Below, piece after piece: positions 1-8,084 of a stretch of DNA of 26,381 nucleotides. Positions within the stretch are counted from its first letter, which is position 1; each line of letters begins with the position of its first letter. The notes below the pieces were generated by a model, which did not search any database, was not told the DNA's origin, and was given only the letters and a program-made list of their open reading frames with translations. Source of the DNA: an uncultured Succinatimonas sp. (GTDB taxonomy: Bacteria > Pseudomonadota > Gammaproteobacteria > Enterobacterales > Succinivibrionaceae); contig CAJKNC010000012.1 of NCBI GenBank assembly GCA_905201175.1, positions 1 to 26,381 on the forward strand, read 5' to 3'. The position numbers were made by a program, and so were the translations under genes.

Positions 1-87
1 TATAACTAATTTAATTTTCATTCAAGTGAATATACAAACATATATATTATTTGAATCCGCAATCTTCGTCTTAGAAGGATGTAGATA

Positions 88-1704
88 ATGGATCCTGCCA
101 GTAGTATATCAGGCGGTCTTCTTTTTGATTTAGCCTGGATCAGTGAGCCCACAGCTTGGATTGGTCTTCTTACTTTGACCTTAATGCAGGTTGTTTTGGG
201 TTTAGATAATCTTCTATTCATTGCAATTTTATCGGCAAAATTGCCTCCAAGACAGAGCCGCAAAGCCCGCTATTTAGGTTTAGGGGCCTCTTTAGTGGTA
301 CGTCTTATCTTGATGTTTTTTGCCGCTTATATTATCGCCATGAAGGAGCCCTTGTTCACCTTATTTGGTCAAGATTTCTCCTATCGTGATCTTGTTATGC
401 TTACAGGTGGTTTGTTTTTGCTGTATAAATCAACTGAGGAGCTGCATGGCAAGCTAGAGGGAAATGATAACGAAGAGGTTTCTGTAACTAAGGCTGCGGG
501 ACAGTCGCTTTTAATTGTATCTACACAGATTATGATCTTAGATGTATTGTTTTCTGTTGATTCAATTATTACTGCTGTGGCTATGACTAATCATATGATG
601 ATCATGACAATTGCAGTGGTTGTCGGCATGGGCCTTTTGACTTGGGCTTCAGGCATAATTTCACGCTTTGTCTCTCGTCATCCTACGTTAGTTATCTTAT
701 GTTTAGGCTTCCTGCTTCTGATTGGTTTTAACCTTATTATGGAAGGTTTGCATTTTGAGGTGCCTAAAGGGTATCTGTATTCAGCAATGGCCTTCTCGAT
801 TTTAATTGAGATTTTCAATCAGGTATCGCGCAAGAATCTTTTAAAGCTGAAAAAAGCCGGATCAATGCAAAGCCGTGAATTGGCAGCTAATTTGGTTTTG
901 CGTCTTTTAGGCTCTCGCAATGATGAGGTTCAGAACTTTAGAGAAGCTATTTACGAGCGTACCGGCTCAAATGTTTTCAATTCACAGGAAAAAGAGATGG
1001 TATCGCGTGTGCTGCAATTGTCATCCTTACCTGTAAAAGCGATTTTGACTGCAAGAAACGATTTGCAGATGCTTAAGATTGACGGCGATACGGAAAATAT
1101 AATTAAGCAGGTTTTAATGCAGACTAAGACTAATCTTGTAGCATACCGTCAAGGGCAAAAGGATCAGCCTTTAGGCTTTTTGTCTCGCTCTGAGGTTTTA
1201 GGCTTAGTAGTTGAAAACCGCTGCAATACTCAGGAGCTTGAGAAGATTGTTCAGCAGCCTTTGTATTTGCCTGAGACTGTTAATATTTTAAAGGTTTTAG
1301 AGGCCTTTAGATCGAGTAAGAAGTATATAGCCTTTATTTTTGATGAATTCGGCAATTTTGAGGGTCTGGTAACATTACATGATGTTATGGAGGAATTTGC
1401 CGGCGATATGCCAGATCGCAGCGAAAGTGCGGAAATCGTCGCTTTAGATAAAAACGGCTATCGTATTGATGCTGAAGCTGTATTAGCTGACGTATATCGC
1501 GTAACAGGCCTGAAGCTGCCCCATTCGGAACATTATCAGACTCTAGCAGGCTTTATTTTAGATTATCTGCAGAGAGTTCCAAATAAAGGCGAGGTCATAG
1601 ATTACAACGGTTGGAAGATGGAAATTACGCAGGCAAGCCCTACTTCTATAAATGAGGTAAAGCTTACGCGTCCGCAGGAGATCGCAGAGCCTGAAAAAAA
1701 ATAG
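88..1704 (+). CDS. TerC-family membrane protein with CBS and CorC/HlyC domains (YoaE/YegH-like)
   Basis: A 538-residue inner-membrane protein. Residues about 20-245 form the multi-spanning TerC domain, with family-typical acidic membrane motifs GLDNLLF (38-44) and LDVLFSVDSI (151-160). A cytoplasmic tail follows, with a CBS-pair region at about 305-440 that ends in the signature FDEFGNFEGLVTLHDV (418-433), then a CorC/HlyC transporter-associated domain at about 450-530. This architecture and length match E. coli YoaE and YegH. Members are thought to take part in metal-ion export or homeostasis, but the substrate is not established, so no symbol is given. The ATG at 88 is preceded by AGAAGGA (73-79) at good spacing. 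No clear terminator follows; the rimP promoter begins only 8 bases after the stop codon. Confidence 0.9.
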   Translation: MDPASSISGGLLFDLAWISEPTAWIGLLTLTLMQVVLGLDNLLFIAILSAKLPPRQSRKARYLGLGASLVVRLILMFFAAYIIAMKEPLFTLFGQDFSYRDLVMLTGGLFLLYKSTEELHGKLEGNDNEEVSVTKAAGQSLLIVSTQIMILDVLFSVDSIITAVAMTNHMMIMTIAVVVGMGLLTWASGIISRFVSRHPTLVILCLGFLLLIGFNLIMEGLHFEVPKGYLYSAMAFSILIEIFNQVSRKNLLKLKKAGSMQSRELAANLVLRLLGSRNDEVQNFREAIYERTGSNVFNSQEKEMVSRVLQLSSLPVKAILTARNDLQMLKIDGDTENIIKQVLMQTKTNLVAYRQGQKDQPLGFLSRSEVLGLVVENRCNTQELEKIVQQPLYLPETVNILKVLEAFRSSKKYIAFIFDEFGNFEGLVTLHDVMEEFAGDMPDRSESAEIVALDKNGYRIDAEAVLADVYRVTGLKLPHSEHYQTLAGFILDYLQRVPNKGEVIDYNGWKMEITQASPTSINEVKLTRPQEIAEPEKK

Positions 1705-1711
1705 CCTTTAC

Positions 1712-1740
1712 TTGATTTTTTGCACCAAATTTGGTATAAA
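1712..1740 (+). promoter_or_regulatory. Sigma-70 promoter of the rimP-nusA-infB-rbfA operon
   Basis: TTGATT (1712-1717) is followed after exactly 17 bases by TATAAA (1735-1740), a near-consensus -35/-10 pair. Transcription would start near 1747, giving a leader of about 155 nt before rimP. The promoter sits immediately after the upstream gene's stop codon. Position and match quality make it likely, but no start site is shown. Confidence 0.7.
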
Positions 1741-1755
1741 ATAAGCGCATTAAAT

Positions 1756-1831
1756 GGCAAATCTCAAGAGTTTGCCCCTATTTTAGATTTACTTTTATTT
1801 TTTAGTAAATCTCACGCTTAGACGTGTTTTT
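1756..1831 (+). promoter_or_regulatory. Structured 5' leader of the rimP operon (three hairpins)
   Basis: Three successive inverted repeats lie between the promoter and the terminator-like hairpin. GGCAAA (1756-1761) pairs with TTTGCC (1771-1776). AGATTTACT (1785-1793) pairs with AGTAAATCT (1804-1812), a perfect 9-bp stem. CACG (1813-1816) pairs with CGTG (1823-1826) and is followed by TTTTT. In enterics the nusA operon leader is subject to NusA-dependent autoregulation; whether these hairpins serve that role here is inference. Single stems of this size can arise by chance in AT-rich DNA, so the series is more persuasive than any one member. Confidence 0.45.
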
Positions 1832-1850
1832 ACAACCGGTGGAACTTATA

Positions 1851-1877
1851 AAAGGCCCCAGAACAGGGCCTTTTTTT
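1851..1877 (+). terminator. Terminator-like hairpin (attenuator) just upstream of rimP
   Basis: AAAGGCCC (1851-1858) and GGGCCTTT (1866-1873) form a perfect 8-bp stem with a 7-nt loop. The run of T continues to 1877, a canonical intrinsic terminator. It lies downstream of the rimP promoter and only 24 bases before the rimP start, so it should act as a partial, read-through terminator on the operon as well as ending read-through from the TerC-family gene. Confidence 0.75.
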
Positions 1878-1901
1878 ATGGATAAAATTCATTGAGGAAA
1901 C

Positions 1902-2402
1902 ATGGCTGGAACCATTGAAGATAGAGTAACAGAACTTTGTAAGCCGTTGATTGAGTCTTTAGGTCTGCAACTTTGGGGAGTCAGATATCGCCAGGGAGGA
2001 TCTAAAGGAGTTTTGGAGATTTATGTTGAGACTCCAGACGGTGTCAGTGCTGATCAGTGCGGTGAAGCTCTGACCGTGCTCTCTCCTGCCTTAGATGCAG
2101 CTGATATCATTGGTCCGGCTTATGTTTTAGAGGTTTCATCTCCTGGTCTTGATCGCATTTTATTTACTGTTGATGAAGCCAGAATGTATATCGGATCTGT
2201 AATTAAGGCCGAACTGCGCATGCCGGTACAGAGCCGTCACAAGGTTCGCGGCAAACTTTTAGAAATATCTTCTGATGGTTTGCTCAAGATAGAAGATGAA
2301 ATCAGCGGTGTTTTAGATATTGCTTTTGCCAATATTGCAACAGCAAGATTAGTACCAGCATTTAAAGACAACAGCAAAAAGAATCCTAAGAGCGCATCAT
2401 AG
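1902..2402 (+). CDS. rimP: Ribosome maturation factor RimP
   Basis: A 166-residue protein, slightly longer than E. coli RimP (150). RimP binds the free 30S subunit in the cytoplasm and assists its late maturation. The conserved N-terminal segment VLEVSSPGLDR (about 76-86) is the family hallmark, and the C-terminal half is the Sm-like barrel. The start aligns with the family N-terminus and is preceded by GAGGA (1894-1898), rather close to the ATG. It is the first gene of the operon with nusA (14-base gap), infB and rbfA, the standard arrangement in many bacteria. The last residues (Lys/Ser/Asn-rich) look like a dispensable tail. Confidence 0.95.
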   Translation: MAGTIEDRVTELCKPLIESLGLQLWGVRYRQGGSKGVLEIYVETPDGVSADQCGEALTVLSPALDAADIIGPAYVLEVSSPGLDRILFTVDEARMYIGSVIKAELRMPVQSRHKVRGKLLEISSDGLLKIEDEISGVLDIAFANIATARLVPAFKDNSKKNPKSAS

Positions 2403-2416
2403 AAGAGGTCCAAAAA

Positions 2417-3910
2417 ATGGGTAAGGAAATTATAGCCATCGCCGAGGCGCTGTCAAATGAGCGCGCCATAGATAAGGAAAAGATTTTTGAGGCTTTAGAG
2501 CAGGCCTTAGCAACTGCTACTAAGAAAAAATATCCTGTGGATATTGCAGTTCGTGTTTGCATCAATCGTAAAGAAGGCAGCTATGAAACTTTCCGCCGCT
2601 GGAAAGTTGTAGATACTGATGGTCCATTAGACAACCCTGCTTCTGAGGTTTCATTAGAAGCAGCTTCAATTGAGCATCCAGGCATTAAGGCTGGAGATAT
2701 TGTTGAAGAACAAATTCCTTCAGTTAAATTTGATCGTATTACTATTCAAACTGCAAAGCAGGTTCTTTCTCAAAAGGTAAGAGATGCTGAGCGTGAGCAG
2801 ATTATTGCAGATCAGCGAGATCGCATTGGCCATGTCATCAATGCTACCGTTAAGAAGCAGACTCATGACCATATGGTAATTGACTTAGGCAACAATGCCG
2901 AGGCAACCTTATATCGCGAGCAGATCATTCCGCATGAAACCTATGGCCGAGGAGATCGCATCAAGGTTTTAATGCAGGAGATCAGAAACGATCCTTCCAA
3001 AGGGCCGCAGATTATTTGCACGCGCACTTCTCCTGAATTTTTACGTGAATTGTTCCGTATTGAAGTTCCGGAGATCGGCGAAGATGTTATTGAGATCATG
3101 GGAGTTGCCCGTGATGCCGGCTCTCGCTCTAAGATTGCCGTAAGAAGCAAAGATCGTCGTGTTGATCCTCGCGGTGCCTGCATTGGCATGCGCGGTGCCC
3201 GCGTGATGGCTGTATCTAATGAGCTGTCAGGGGAGAAGATCGATATCGTTTTATACGATGAGAACTTAGCTCAGTATGTGACTAATGCAATGGAGCCGGC
3301 TGAGGTTTCCCGCATTATCATCAATGAAGATGAGCATATCATCAGTATTGCTGTAGCTGAGGAGAATCTAGCCTTAGCAATCGGTCGTAATGGTCAGAAT
3401 GTTCGTTTAGCCTCTCAGCTTATAGGCTGGGATATTCGCGTTATGACATCTAAGGAATTGGAAAACAGCCTCCAAGAGGAAGTAGGCAAGGTAGTTAAGA
3501 CTTTTGAAGAGGGCCTCAACGTTGATGAGGAATTCGCTATGGCCTTAGCTGATGCAGGCTTTACCACCTTAGAGGAAGTTGCTTATGTAACACCTTCTGA
3601 ATTCAACGCTATTGAAGGTTTGGATGACGAAACCATCAGAACATTGCAGGAAAATGCCCGCAAGGCAGTGGCAGAGCGTGAAGAGAAGACTGTGGCTTTA
3701 GAGATCGAAGCCTTTGAGAAACTTGAAGGTGTTGATAAAGAATTAGCTTTAAAGCTTATCGCTCATGGCATTAAAACTCCTGAAGAGTTAGCAGATCAAG
3801 CTACTGATGACTTAGTTGACATCGAGGGGCTGGATGAGGCTAAAGCAGGTGCCATTATTATGGCCGCGCGTAACGAGTGCTGGTTTAAAGATGATGAGCT
3901 TAGCAAGTAA
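2417..3910 (+). CDS. nusA: Transcription termination/antitermination factor NusA
   Basis: A 497-residue protein, close to E. coli NusA (495). It binds RNA polymerase and nascent RNA and controls pausing, intrinsic termination and antitermination. The order is an N-terminal polymerase-binding domain (about 1-130), an S1 domain (about 135-200), two KH domains (to about 345, the second containing AIGRNGQNVRLASQ), and two acidic helix-hairpin-helix repeats (about 365-425 and 440-495). The doubled C-terminal repeat is typical of proteobacteria and absent from the shorter Gram-positive NusA. AGAGG (2404-2408) precedes the ATG at good spacing. The gene lies between rimP and infB, so NusA could act on the terminator-like hairpin of its own leader (inference). 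Confidence 0.97.
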   Translation: MGKEIIAIAEALSNERAIDKEKIFEALEQALATATKKKYPVDIAVRVCINRKEGSYETFRRWKVVDTDGPLDNPASEVSLEAASIEHPGIKAGDIVEEQIPSVKFDRITIQTAKQVLSQKVRDAEREQIIADQRDRIGHVINATVKKQTHDHMVIDLGNNAEATLYREQIIPHETYGRGDRIKVLMQEIRNDPSKGPQIICTRTSPEFLRELFRIEVPEIGEDVIEIMGVARDAGSRSKIAVRSKDRRVDPRGACIGMRGARVMAVSNELSGEKIDIVLYDENLAQYVTNAMEPAEVSRIIINEDEHIISIAVAEENLALAIGRNGQNVRLASQLIGWDIRVMTSKELENSLQEEVGKVVKTFEEGLNVDEEFAMALADAGFTTLEEVAYVTPSEFNAIEGLDDETIRTLQENARKAVAEREEKTVALEIEAFEKLEGVDKELALKLIAHGIKTPEELADQATDDLVDIEGLDEAKAGAIIMAARNECWFKDDELSK

Positions 3911-3919
3911 GGAGGGTAG

Positions 3920-6463
3920 ATGAACATGAGTGAACAAAATAATTCTGGAAAATCACCGCGTCTTTCTCTGAACAAAAAGTCTAGTAGCACAATGACCTTA
4001 CACGGCTCAGGCGGTACTAAGAAAACTGTTCAGGTTGAGGTACGTAAACGCAAGGTCGTTATTGATCCGCAAGAAATTGAAGCTCGTCGCCAGGCTGAAG
4101 AAGAAGAGAAGCGCCGCTTAGAAGAGGAAAAACGTCGTTTGGAAGAAGAAAAACGTGCCGAAGAGCAGCGCCGCGCCGAGGCTGCTCGCCGTGCAGAAGA
4201 AGAGCGTCGTGCTGAGGCAGCTCGACAGGCTGAAGCAGAGAAACAGCGCCGTGCTGAGGAAAATGCAAAGCGCAAGAGCGCAGCTGCGACTAAGCATAAA
4301 GTCGAAGATAAGGCTACTGAAGAGCTGCGCCGTAAACAGGAAGAACTGGCAACTCAGAAAGCTGAAGCTGAGGCTGCAAGACTTGCCGAGCAGGCTCGCC
4401 GCTTAGCTGAGGAAAATGCAGCTCGCTGGGCAGAGCAGGAAAAAGAAGGCTCTGTTAGCGATGAGGACAATACTAAGTCCAAGTACGTACGTGAAGCTGA
4501 GGATCGCCAGGAGCGTGAAGCAGAGAGCCGCGGACGTCATCGTGATCGCGGTAATTCAGATCGCCGTCAGAGCACTAGAAAGCGTGAAGAAGTTGAGCAG
4601 CCTAGCCGTTCTAATAATCGTAATGGCAAGGGCGGACGTAATGGCCGCAGTATTAAAGGCGCAGCAAAATTAAATCAGCAGCAGCATGGCTTCAATCGTC
4701 CGCAGGTGCCTGTAAATAGAGACGTTGAAATCGGCGAGACGATTACTGTTGCCGAGTTAGCAGCTAAGATGGCTGTCAAGGCTTCTGAGGTAATTAAGAC
4801 CTTAATGAAGCTAGGCGAGATGGTTTCCATCAATCAGGTTTTAGATCAGGCTACCGCTCAGGTAGTAGCCGAAGAGATGGGCCACAAGGTTATTTTACGC
4901 AAGGAAAATGAGCTTGAGGAAGAGATTATCTCCGATCTTAAGACTAAGGCTGAAGCTAAGCCGCGCGCTCCGGTTGTAACCATCATGGGTCACGTCGATC
5001 ACGGTAAGACTTCACTCTTAGATTACATCCGCAAGTCTAAGGTTGCTGCAGGAGAAGCCGGCGGCATCACTCAGCGCATTGGTGCTTATCACGTTAATAC
5101 CAGCGGCGGTACCGGCGTTACCTTCTTAGATACTCCAGGCCATGCAGCCTTTACTGCAATGCGTGCTCGCGGAGCTCAGGCTACAGACATCGTAGTTTTA
5201 GTTGTAGCAGCTGATGACGGCGTAATGCCGCAGACTTTAGAAGCCATTCAGCATGCTAAAGCTGCTAATGTGCCGATTATTGTTGCCATCAATAAGATTG
5301 ATAAGCCGGGTGCAGATCCTAATCGTGTAATTAATGAGTTAGTACAGCATGGAGTTATTCCTGAGTCTATGGGCGGTGAAACTCAGTTTGTTGAGGTTTC
5401 TGCTAAGACTGGCCAGGGCGTTGACGAATTAATTGAAGCTATTCTGCTGCAGGCTGAGATGCTGGAGCTGAAGGCTGTCCGTGAAGGCATGGCACAGGGC
5501 GTAACTATCGAGTCTCGCCTAGATAAGGGCAGAGGACCTGTAGCCACAGTGTTAGTGCGTCAGGGTACTTTAAAGAAAGGCGATGTCATCCTTTGCGGTC
5601 TGCAGTTTGGCCGCGTGCGCGCTATGCGTAATGAAAAGGGCATGAATATTGATGAGGCCGGTCCGTCAATTCCAGTTGAGGTATACGGCTTATCTGGCGT
5701 ACCGACAGCCGGTGATGAGGTAACAGTTGTCCGCGATGAGAAGAAAGCTCGTGAAGTTGCGCTCTTCCGTCAAGGCAAGTATCGTGAGCTGAAGATTGCC
5801 AAGCAGCAGAAGAATAAGCTTGAGAACATGTTTAAGGAGGATACGGCCTCTGAGCTTAATGTTGTCCTCAAGGCTGATACTCAAGGCTCTGTTGAGGCAA
5901 TATCTGATGCTCTGCTGAAGCTTGGTACTGATGAGGTTAAGGTTGCTATCGTAGGTTCAGGCGTCGGCGGCATTACCGAAACTGATGCCACTTTAGCGAC
6001 AGCCTCCAATGCTATTATCATAGGCTTTAATGTTCGTGCAGATGCTCCGGCTCGCCGCATAATTGAAAGCGAGAGCGTTGATCTTCACTACTACAGCGTT
6101 ATTTATGATTTGATTGACGATGTTAAAAAGGCTATGTCAGGCTTGCTTAAGGCTGATGTACGTCAGGAAATTATCGGCTTAGCTGAGGTTCGTGATGTGT
6201 TCCATCATCCGAAGTTTGGCTCAATTGCCGGCTGTATGGTTACTGAAGGTACTGTTAAGCGTTCAGCTCCGATCCGAGTTTTACGTGATAATGTTGTTAT
6301 CTACGAAGGTGAGCTTGACTCTCTGCGCCGCTTTAAGGATGACGTATCTGAAGTTAAGCAGGGCACTGAATGCGGTATCTGCGTTAAGAACTATCAAGAT
6401 GTACGTGTAGGCGATCAGATCGAGGTCTTCCAGAACGTTGAAGTCGCCCGCACCTTAGATTAG
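3920..6463 (+). CDS. infB: Translation initiation factor IF-2
   Basis: An 847-residue GTPase (E. coli IF2 is 890) that brings initiator tRNA to the 30S subunit and promotes subunit joining. An IF2 N-terminal subdomain is followed by a long Glu/Arg/Lys/Ala helix (about 55-150) containing tandem copies of RRLEEEK, then an Arg/Gly/Asn-rich basic stretch (about 205-265), a second IF2_N domain (about 275-330) and the G domain. G1 is GHVDHGKT (357-364), G3 DTPGH (404-408) and G4 NKID (458-461); domains II, III and the C-terminal tRNA-binding domain follow. GGAGG (3911-3915) abuts the nusA stop. A second in-frame ATG at 3926 has better spacing from GGAGG, so the true start may be two codons later. 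Internal initiation giving shorter forms, known in E. coli, was not evident by eye. Confidence 0.97.
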   Translation: MNMSEQNNSGKSPRLSLNKKSSSTMTLHGSGGTKKTVQVEVRKRKVVIDPQEIEARRQAEEEEKRRLEEEKRRLEEEKRAEEQRRAEAARRAEEERRAEAARQAEAEKQRRAEENAKRKSAAATKHKVEDKATEELRRKQEELATQKAEAEAARLAEQARRLAEENAARWAEQEKEGSVSDEDNTKSKYVREAEDRQEREAESRGRHRDRGNSDRRQSTRKREEVEQPSRSNNRNGKGGRNGRSIKGAAKLNQQQHGFNRPQVPVNRDVEIGETITVAELAAKMAVKASEVIKTLMKLGEMVSINQVLDQATAQVVAEEMGHKVILRKENELEEEIISDLKTKAEAKPRAPVVTIMGHVDHGKTSLLDYIRKSKVAAGEAGGITQRIGAYHVNTSGGTGVTFLDTPGHAAFTAMRARGAQATDIVVLVVAADDGVMPQTLEAIQHAKAANVPIIVAINKIDKPGADPNRVINELVQHGVIPESMGGETQFVEVSAKTGQGVDELIEAILLQAEMLELKAVREGMAQGVTIESRLDKGRGPVATVLVRQGTLKKGDVILCGLQFGRVRAMRNEKGMNIDEAGPSIPVEVYGLSGVPTAGDEVTVVRDEKKAREVALFRQGKYRELKIAKQQKNKLENMFKEDTASELNVVLKADTQGSVEAISDALLKLGTDEVKVAIVGSGVGGITETDATLATASNAIIIGFNVRADAPARRIIESESVDLHYYSVIYDLIDDVKKAMSGLLKADVRQEIIGLAEVRDVFHHPKFGSIAGCMVTEGTVKRSAPIRVLRDNVVIYEGELDSLRRFKDDVSEVKQGTECGICVKNYQDVRVGDQIEVFQNVEVARTLD

Positions 6464-6470
6464 GAGCTTT

Positions 6471-6827
6471 ATGGCAAAAAGTTACGGAAGAAATGAGCGT
6501 GTCGCGGCGGCTATCCGTCGCGAGATAGCAGATATTCTGCAGCATGAGCTCAAAGATCCTCGTGTTAAGAACGCTACGGTTACAGAGGTAGATGTTTCGC
6601 CTGATTTGCGTAATGCGCGCATCTATATTTCATTTTTGAGCGATGATGAAAAGACCATCAATGAGGCTATGAATGGTCTTAAAAGTTCCAAGGGCTTTTT
6701 ACGTTCATCATTAGCCTCGCGGCTGAATTTGCGTTATATGCCTAATTTAGATTTGCGCTATGACGATTTGCCAAGTACAAGCATGAAGCTGGATGCTTTA
6801 ATCCGCAAAGGCTTAAATCGCGATTAA
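6471..6827 (+). CDS. rbfA: 30S ribosome-binding factor RbfA
   Basis: A 118-residue KH-type protein that binds the 16S rRNA 5' helix region and helps finish 30S assembly, particularly under cold conditions. The family segments RVAAAIRREIADILQHE near the N-terminus and SPDLRNARIYISF (about 42-54) are clear. It is shorter at the C-terminus than E. coli RbfA (133), a common variation. Only 7 bases separate it from infB, and its AGGAG (6462-6466) overlaps the infB stop codon, so translation is probably coupled. It is the last gene of this operon here. Confidence 0.95.
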   Translation: MAKSYGRNERVAAAIRREIADILQHELKDPRVKNATVTEVDVSPDLRNARIYISFLSDDEKTINEAMNGLKSSKGFLRSSLASRLNLRYMPNLDLRYDDLPSTSMKLDALIRKGLNRD

Positions 6828-6831
6828 TATA

Positions 6832-6874
6832 AAAGATCTCCTTAGAAATTAAGGAGATCTTTATTTTTCTTTTT
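6832..6874 (+). terminator. Intrinsic terminator of the rimP-rbfA operon
   Basis: A perfect 12-bp stem, AAAGATCTCCTT (6832-6843) with AAGGAGATCTTT (6851-6862), has a 7-nt loop and a following T-rich tract (ATTTTTCTTTTTT). It starts 4 bases after the rbfA stop and closes the operon before the divergent-function LacI-family gene. Confidence 0.92.
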
Positions 6875-6890
6875 TCATTCCTATTTGAAG

Positions 6891-6913
6891 TCAAGCAGAA
6901 AACGTTTGCTTGA
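6891..6913 (+). promoter_or_regulatory. Candidate LacI-family operator
   Basis: TCAAGCA (6891-6897) and TGCTTGA (6907-6913) are perfect inverted repeats. The segment between them includes the 8-bp palindrome AAACGTTT (6900-6907). A palindrome with a central CpG of this form is the classic LacI/GalR-family operator core. It lies about 80 bases upstream of the LacI-family gene, so autoregulation is the simplest reading. The palindrome and the outer arms are not centred on the same point, which weakens the case. Confidence 0.45.
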
Positions 6914-6936
6914 ATTTTGACCTGTATACATGTTTT

Positions 6937-6964
6937 TTTACTCAATGTTATAGGACAATATATT
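6937..6964 (+). promoter_or_regulatory. Possible promoter of the LacI-family gene
   Basis: TTTACT (6937-6942) and TATATT (6959-6964) are separated by 16 bases, which would start transcription near 6971. The region is AT-rich, so this is a moderate match only. Confidence 0.35.
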
Positions 6965-6992
6965 CTCTACATGAGCGTATGGGGGAACGAAT

Positions 6993-7991
6993 ATGGCCAA
7001 TATTAAAGATATCGCTAAATTATGTGGTGTTAATCCTGCAACTGTCTCACGCGCGCTTAATGGACAAAAAGGCGTATCTTTGGCCATGCGAGAAAAGATT
7101 GTTTCAGCGGCGCAAAAGCTCTCATACAGCAAAAATCCATTAGCAGCAAGCTTAATCACCAGACGATCAGGAATGATAGGGCTGGTAGTTCCGGATATTA
7201 CTAATCCTTACTATGCCTGGGTCGCTAAAGGAGTAACTAAGGTTTTAGATGAAGCTGGATATGTCATTTTCCTCTGCGATTGCGATCGCAAAAATGAGCT
7301 TGAACGCAAGTACTTTGAGAAGCTTTGTGCCTATCGCGTCGAAGGCGTTATTTTGCTCTCAGTGTCTGCAACAGAAGAGGATTTGCAGATTTTCTTTGAT
7401 AAAGGTATTCGAGTTGTATGCGTAGATAACCATATAAGCAAGAAAGTATCCACTGTTAGCAATGACAATTATCAGGGAGCCTGTGATTTAGCTGAACATT
7501 TAATTACTAATTGCAATTCTAAAAAAGTGGTGGCTGTAATGGGAGCTCCTGAAGCTATGACAACTATCAACCGCTTACGCGGCTATAAGGACACCTATGC
7601 AAGCCATGGACTTGAAAAGGCAATAGAGGTGATATCTATAAGTTCCACGTACGATGAAGGCTATCGCATAGCTCCTGAAGCCTTAGCTAGAAAACCAGAT
7701 ACAATTATAGCGATCAATGATACTGTAGCTTTAGGTATTTTTGCTTATTGTCAGCGCCATAATATTAATATCCCGGATGATGTTCATTTGGCAGGCTATG
7801 ATGATATTGAAGAGTCATCCATGATAAGCGTGCCTTTGACTACTGTTCATCAGCGTAAGTATGTCTTAGGCCAGAAGGCGGCAGCGCAGCTTCTGCAGGA
7901 GCTTGAGGATGAAGATCCTACTCCTATTCGGATTGAGCTTTTGCCTAAATTAGTCGTAAGGGCTTCTTGCGGCGAGCAGTCTTATAACTAA
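6993..7991 (+). CDS. LacI/GalR-family transcriptional regulator
   Basis: A 332-residue regulator. The N-terminal helix-turn-helix is unmistakable (IKDIAKLCGVNPATVSRALN, residues 4-23), followed by the hinge helix around NPLAASL (about 48-54). A periplasmic-binding-protein-like effector domain runs from about 60 and ends with the family motif LPKLVVRAS. The ligand is normally a sugar or nucleoside but cannot be told from sequence. No catabolic or transport gene is adjacent, so it is an orphan here. GGGGGA (6981-6986) precedes the ATG. Candidate targets are its own upstream palindrome and a matching AAACGTTT upstream of the SDR gene at the other side of the window (inference). Confidence 0.93.
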   Translation: MANIKDIAKLCGVNPATVSRALNGQKGVSLAMREKIVSAAQKLSYSKNPLAASLITRRSGMIGLVVPDITNPYYAWVAKGVTKVLDEAGYVIFLCDCDRKNELERKYFEKLCAYRVEGVILLSVSATEEDLQIFFDKGIRVVCVDNHISKKVSTVSNDNYQGACDLAEHLITNCNSKKVVAVMGAPEAMTTINRLRGYKDTYASHGLEKAIEVISISSTYDEGYRIAPEALARKPDTIIAINDTVALGIFAYCQRHNINIPDDVHLAGYDDIEESSMISVPLTTVHQRKYVLGQKAAAQLLQELEDEDPTPIRIELLPKLVVRASCGEQSYN

Positions 7992-8084
7992 AGTGCTAAG
8001 AGCCTGCATGAAATGTTGTATTATATAAATTAGTTAAAATTTTAAGCTAGGTCCTATATTTAAAAAACTTTAAAGGAGTCCTAA

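Noticed and set aside
1705..1901. A metY-like tRNA upstream of rimP
   Set aside because: No cloverleaf, T-loop (GGTTCRAAYCC-like) or CCA end could be found; the region is AT-rich with simple hairpins.
4030..4406. Long alternative-frame open frames over the infB helical region on both strands
   Set aside because: They arise from the repetitive GAA/GAG/CGC codons of the infB frame, have no ribosome binding sites, and give low-complexity Ser/Arg or Lys/Leu proteins.
6971..7006. 11-codon upstream frame overlapping the LacI-family start
   Set aside because: It has no ribosome binding site of its own and an unremarkable sequence; an overlap of this size is expected by chance.
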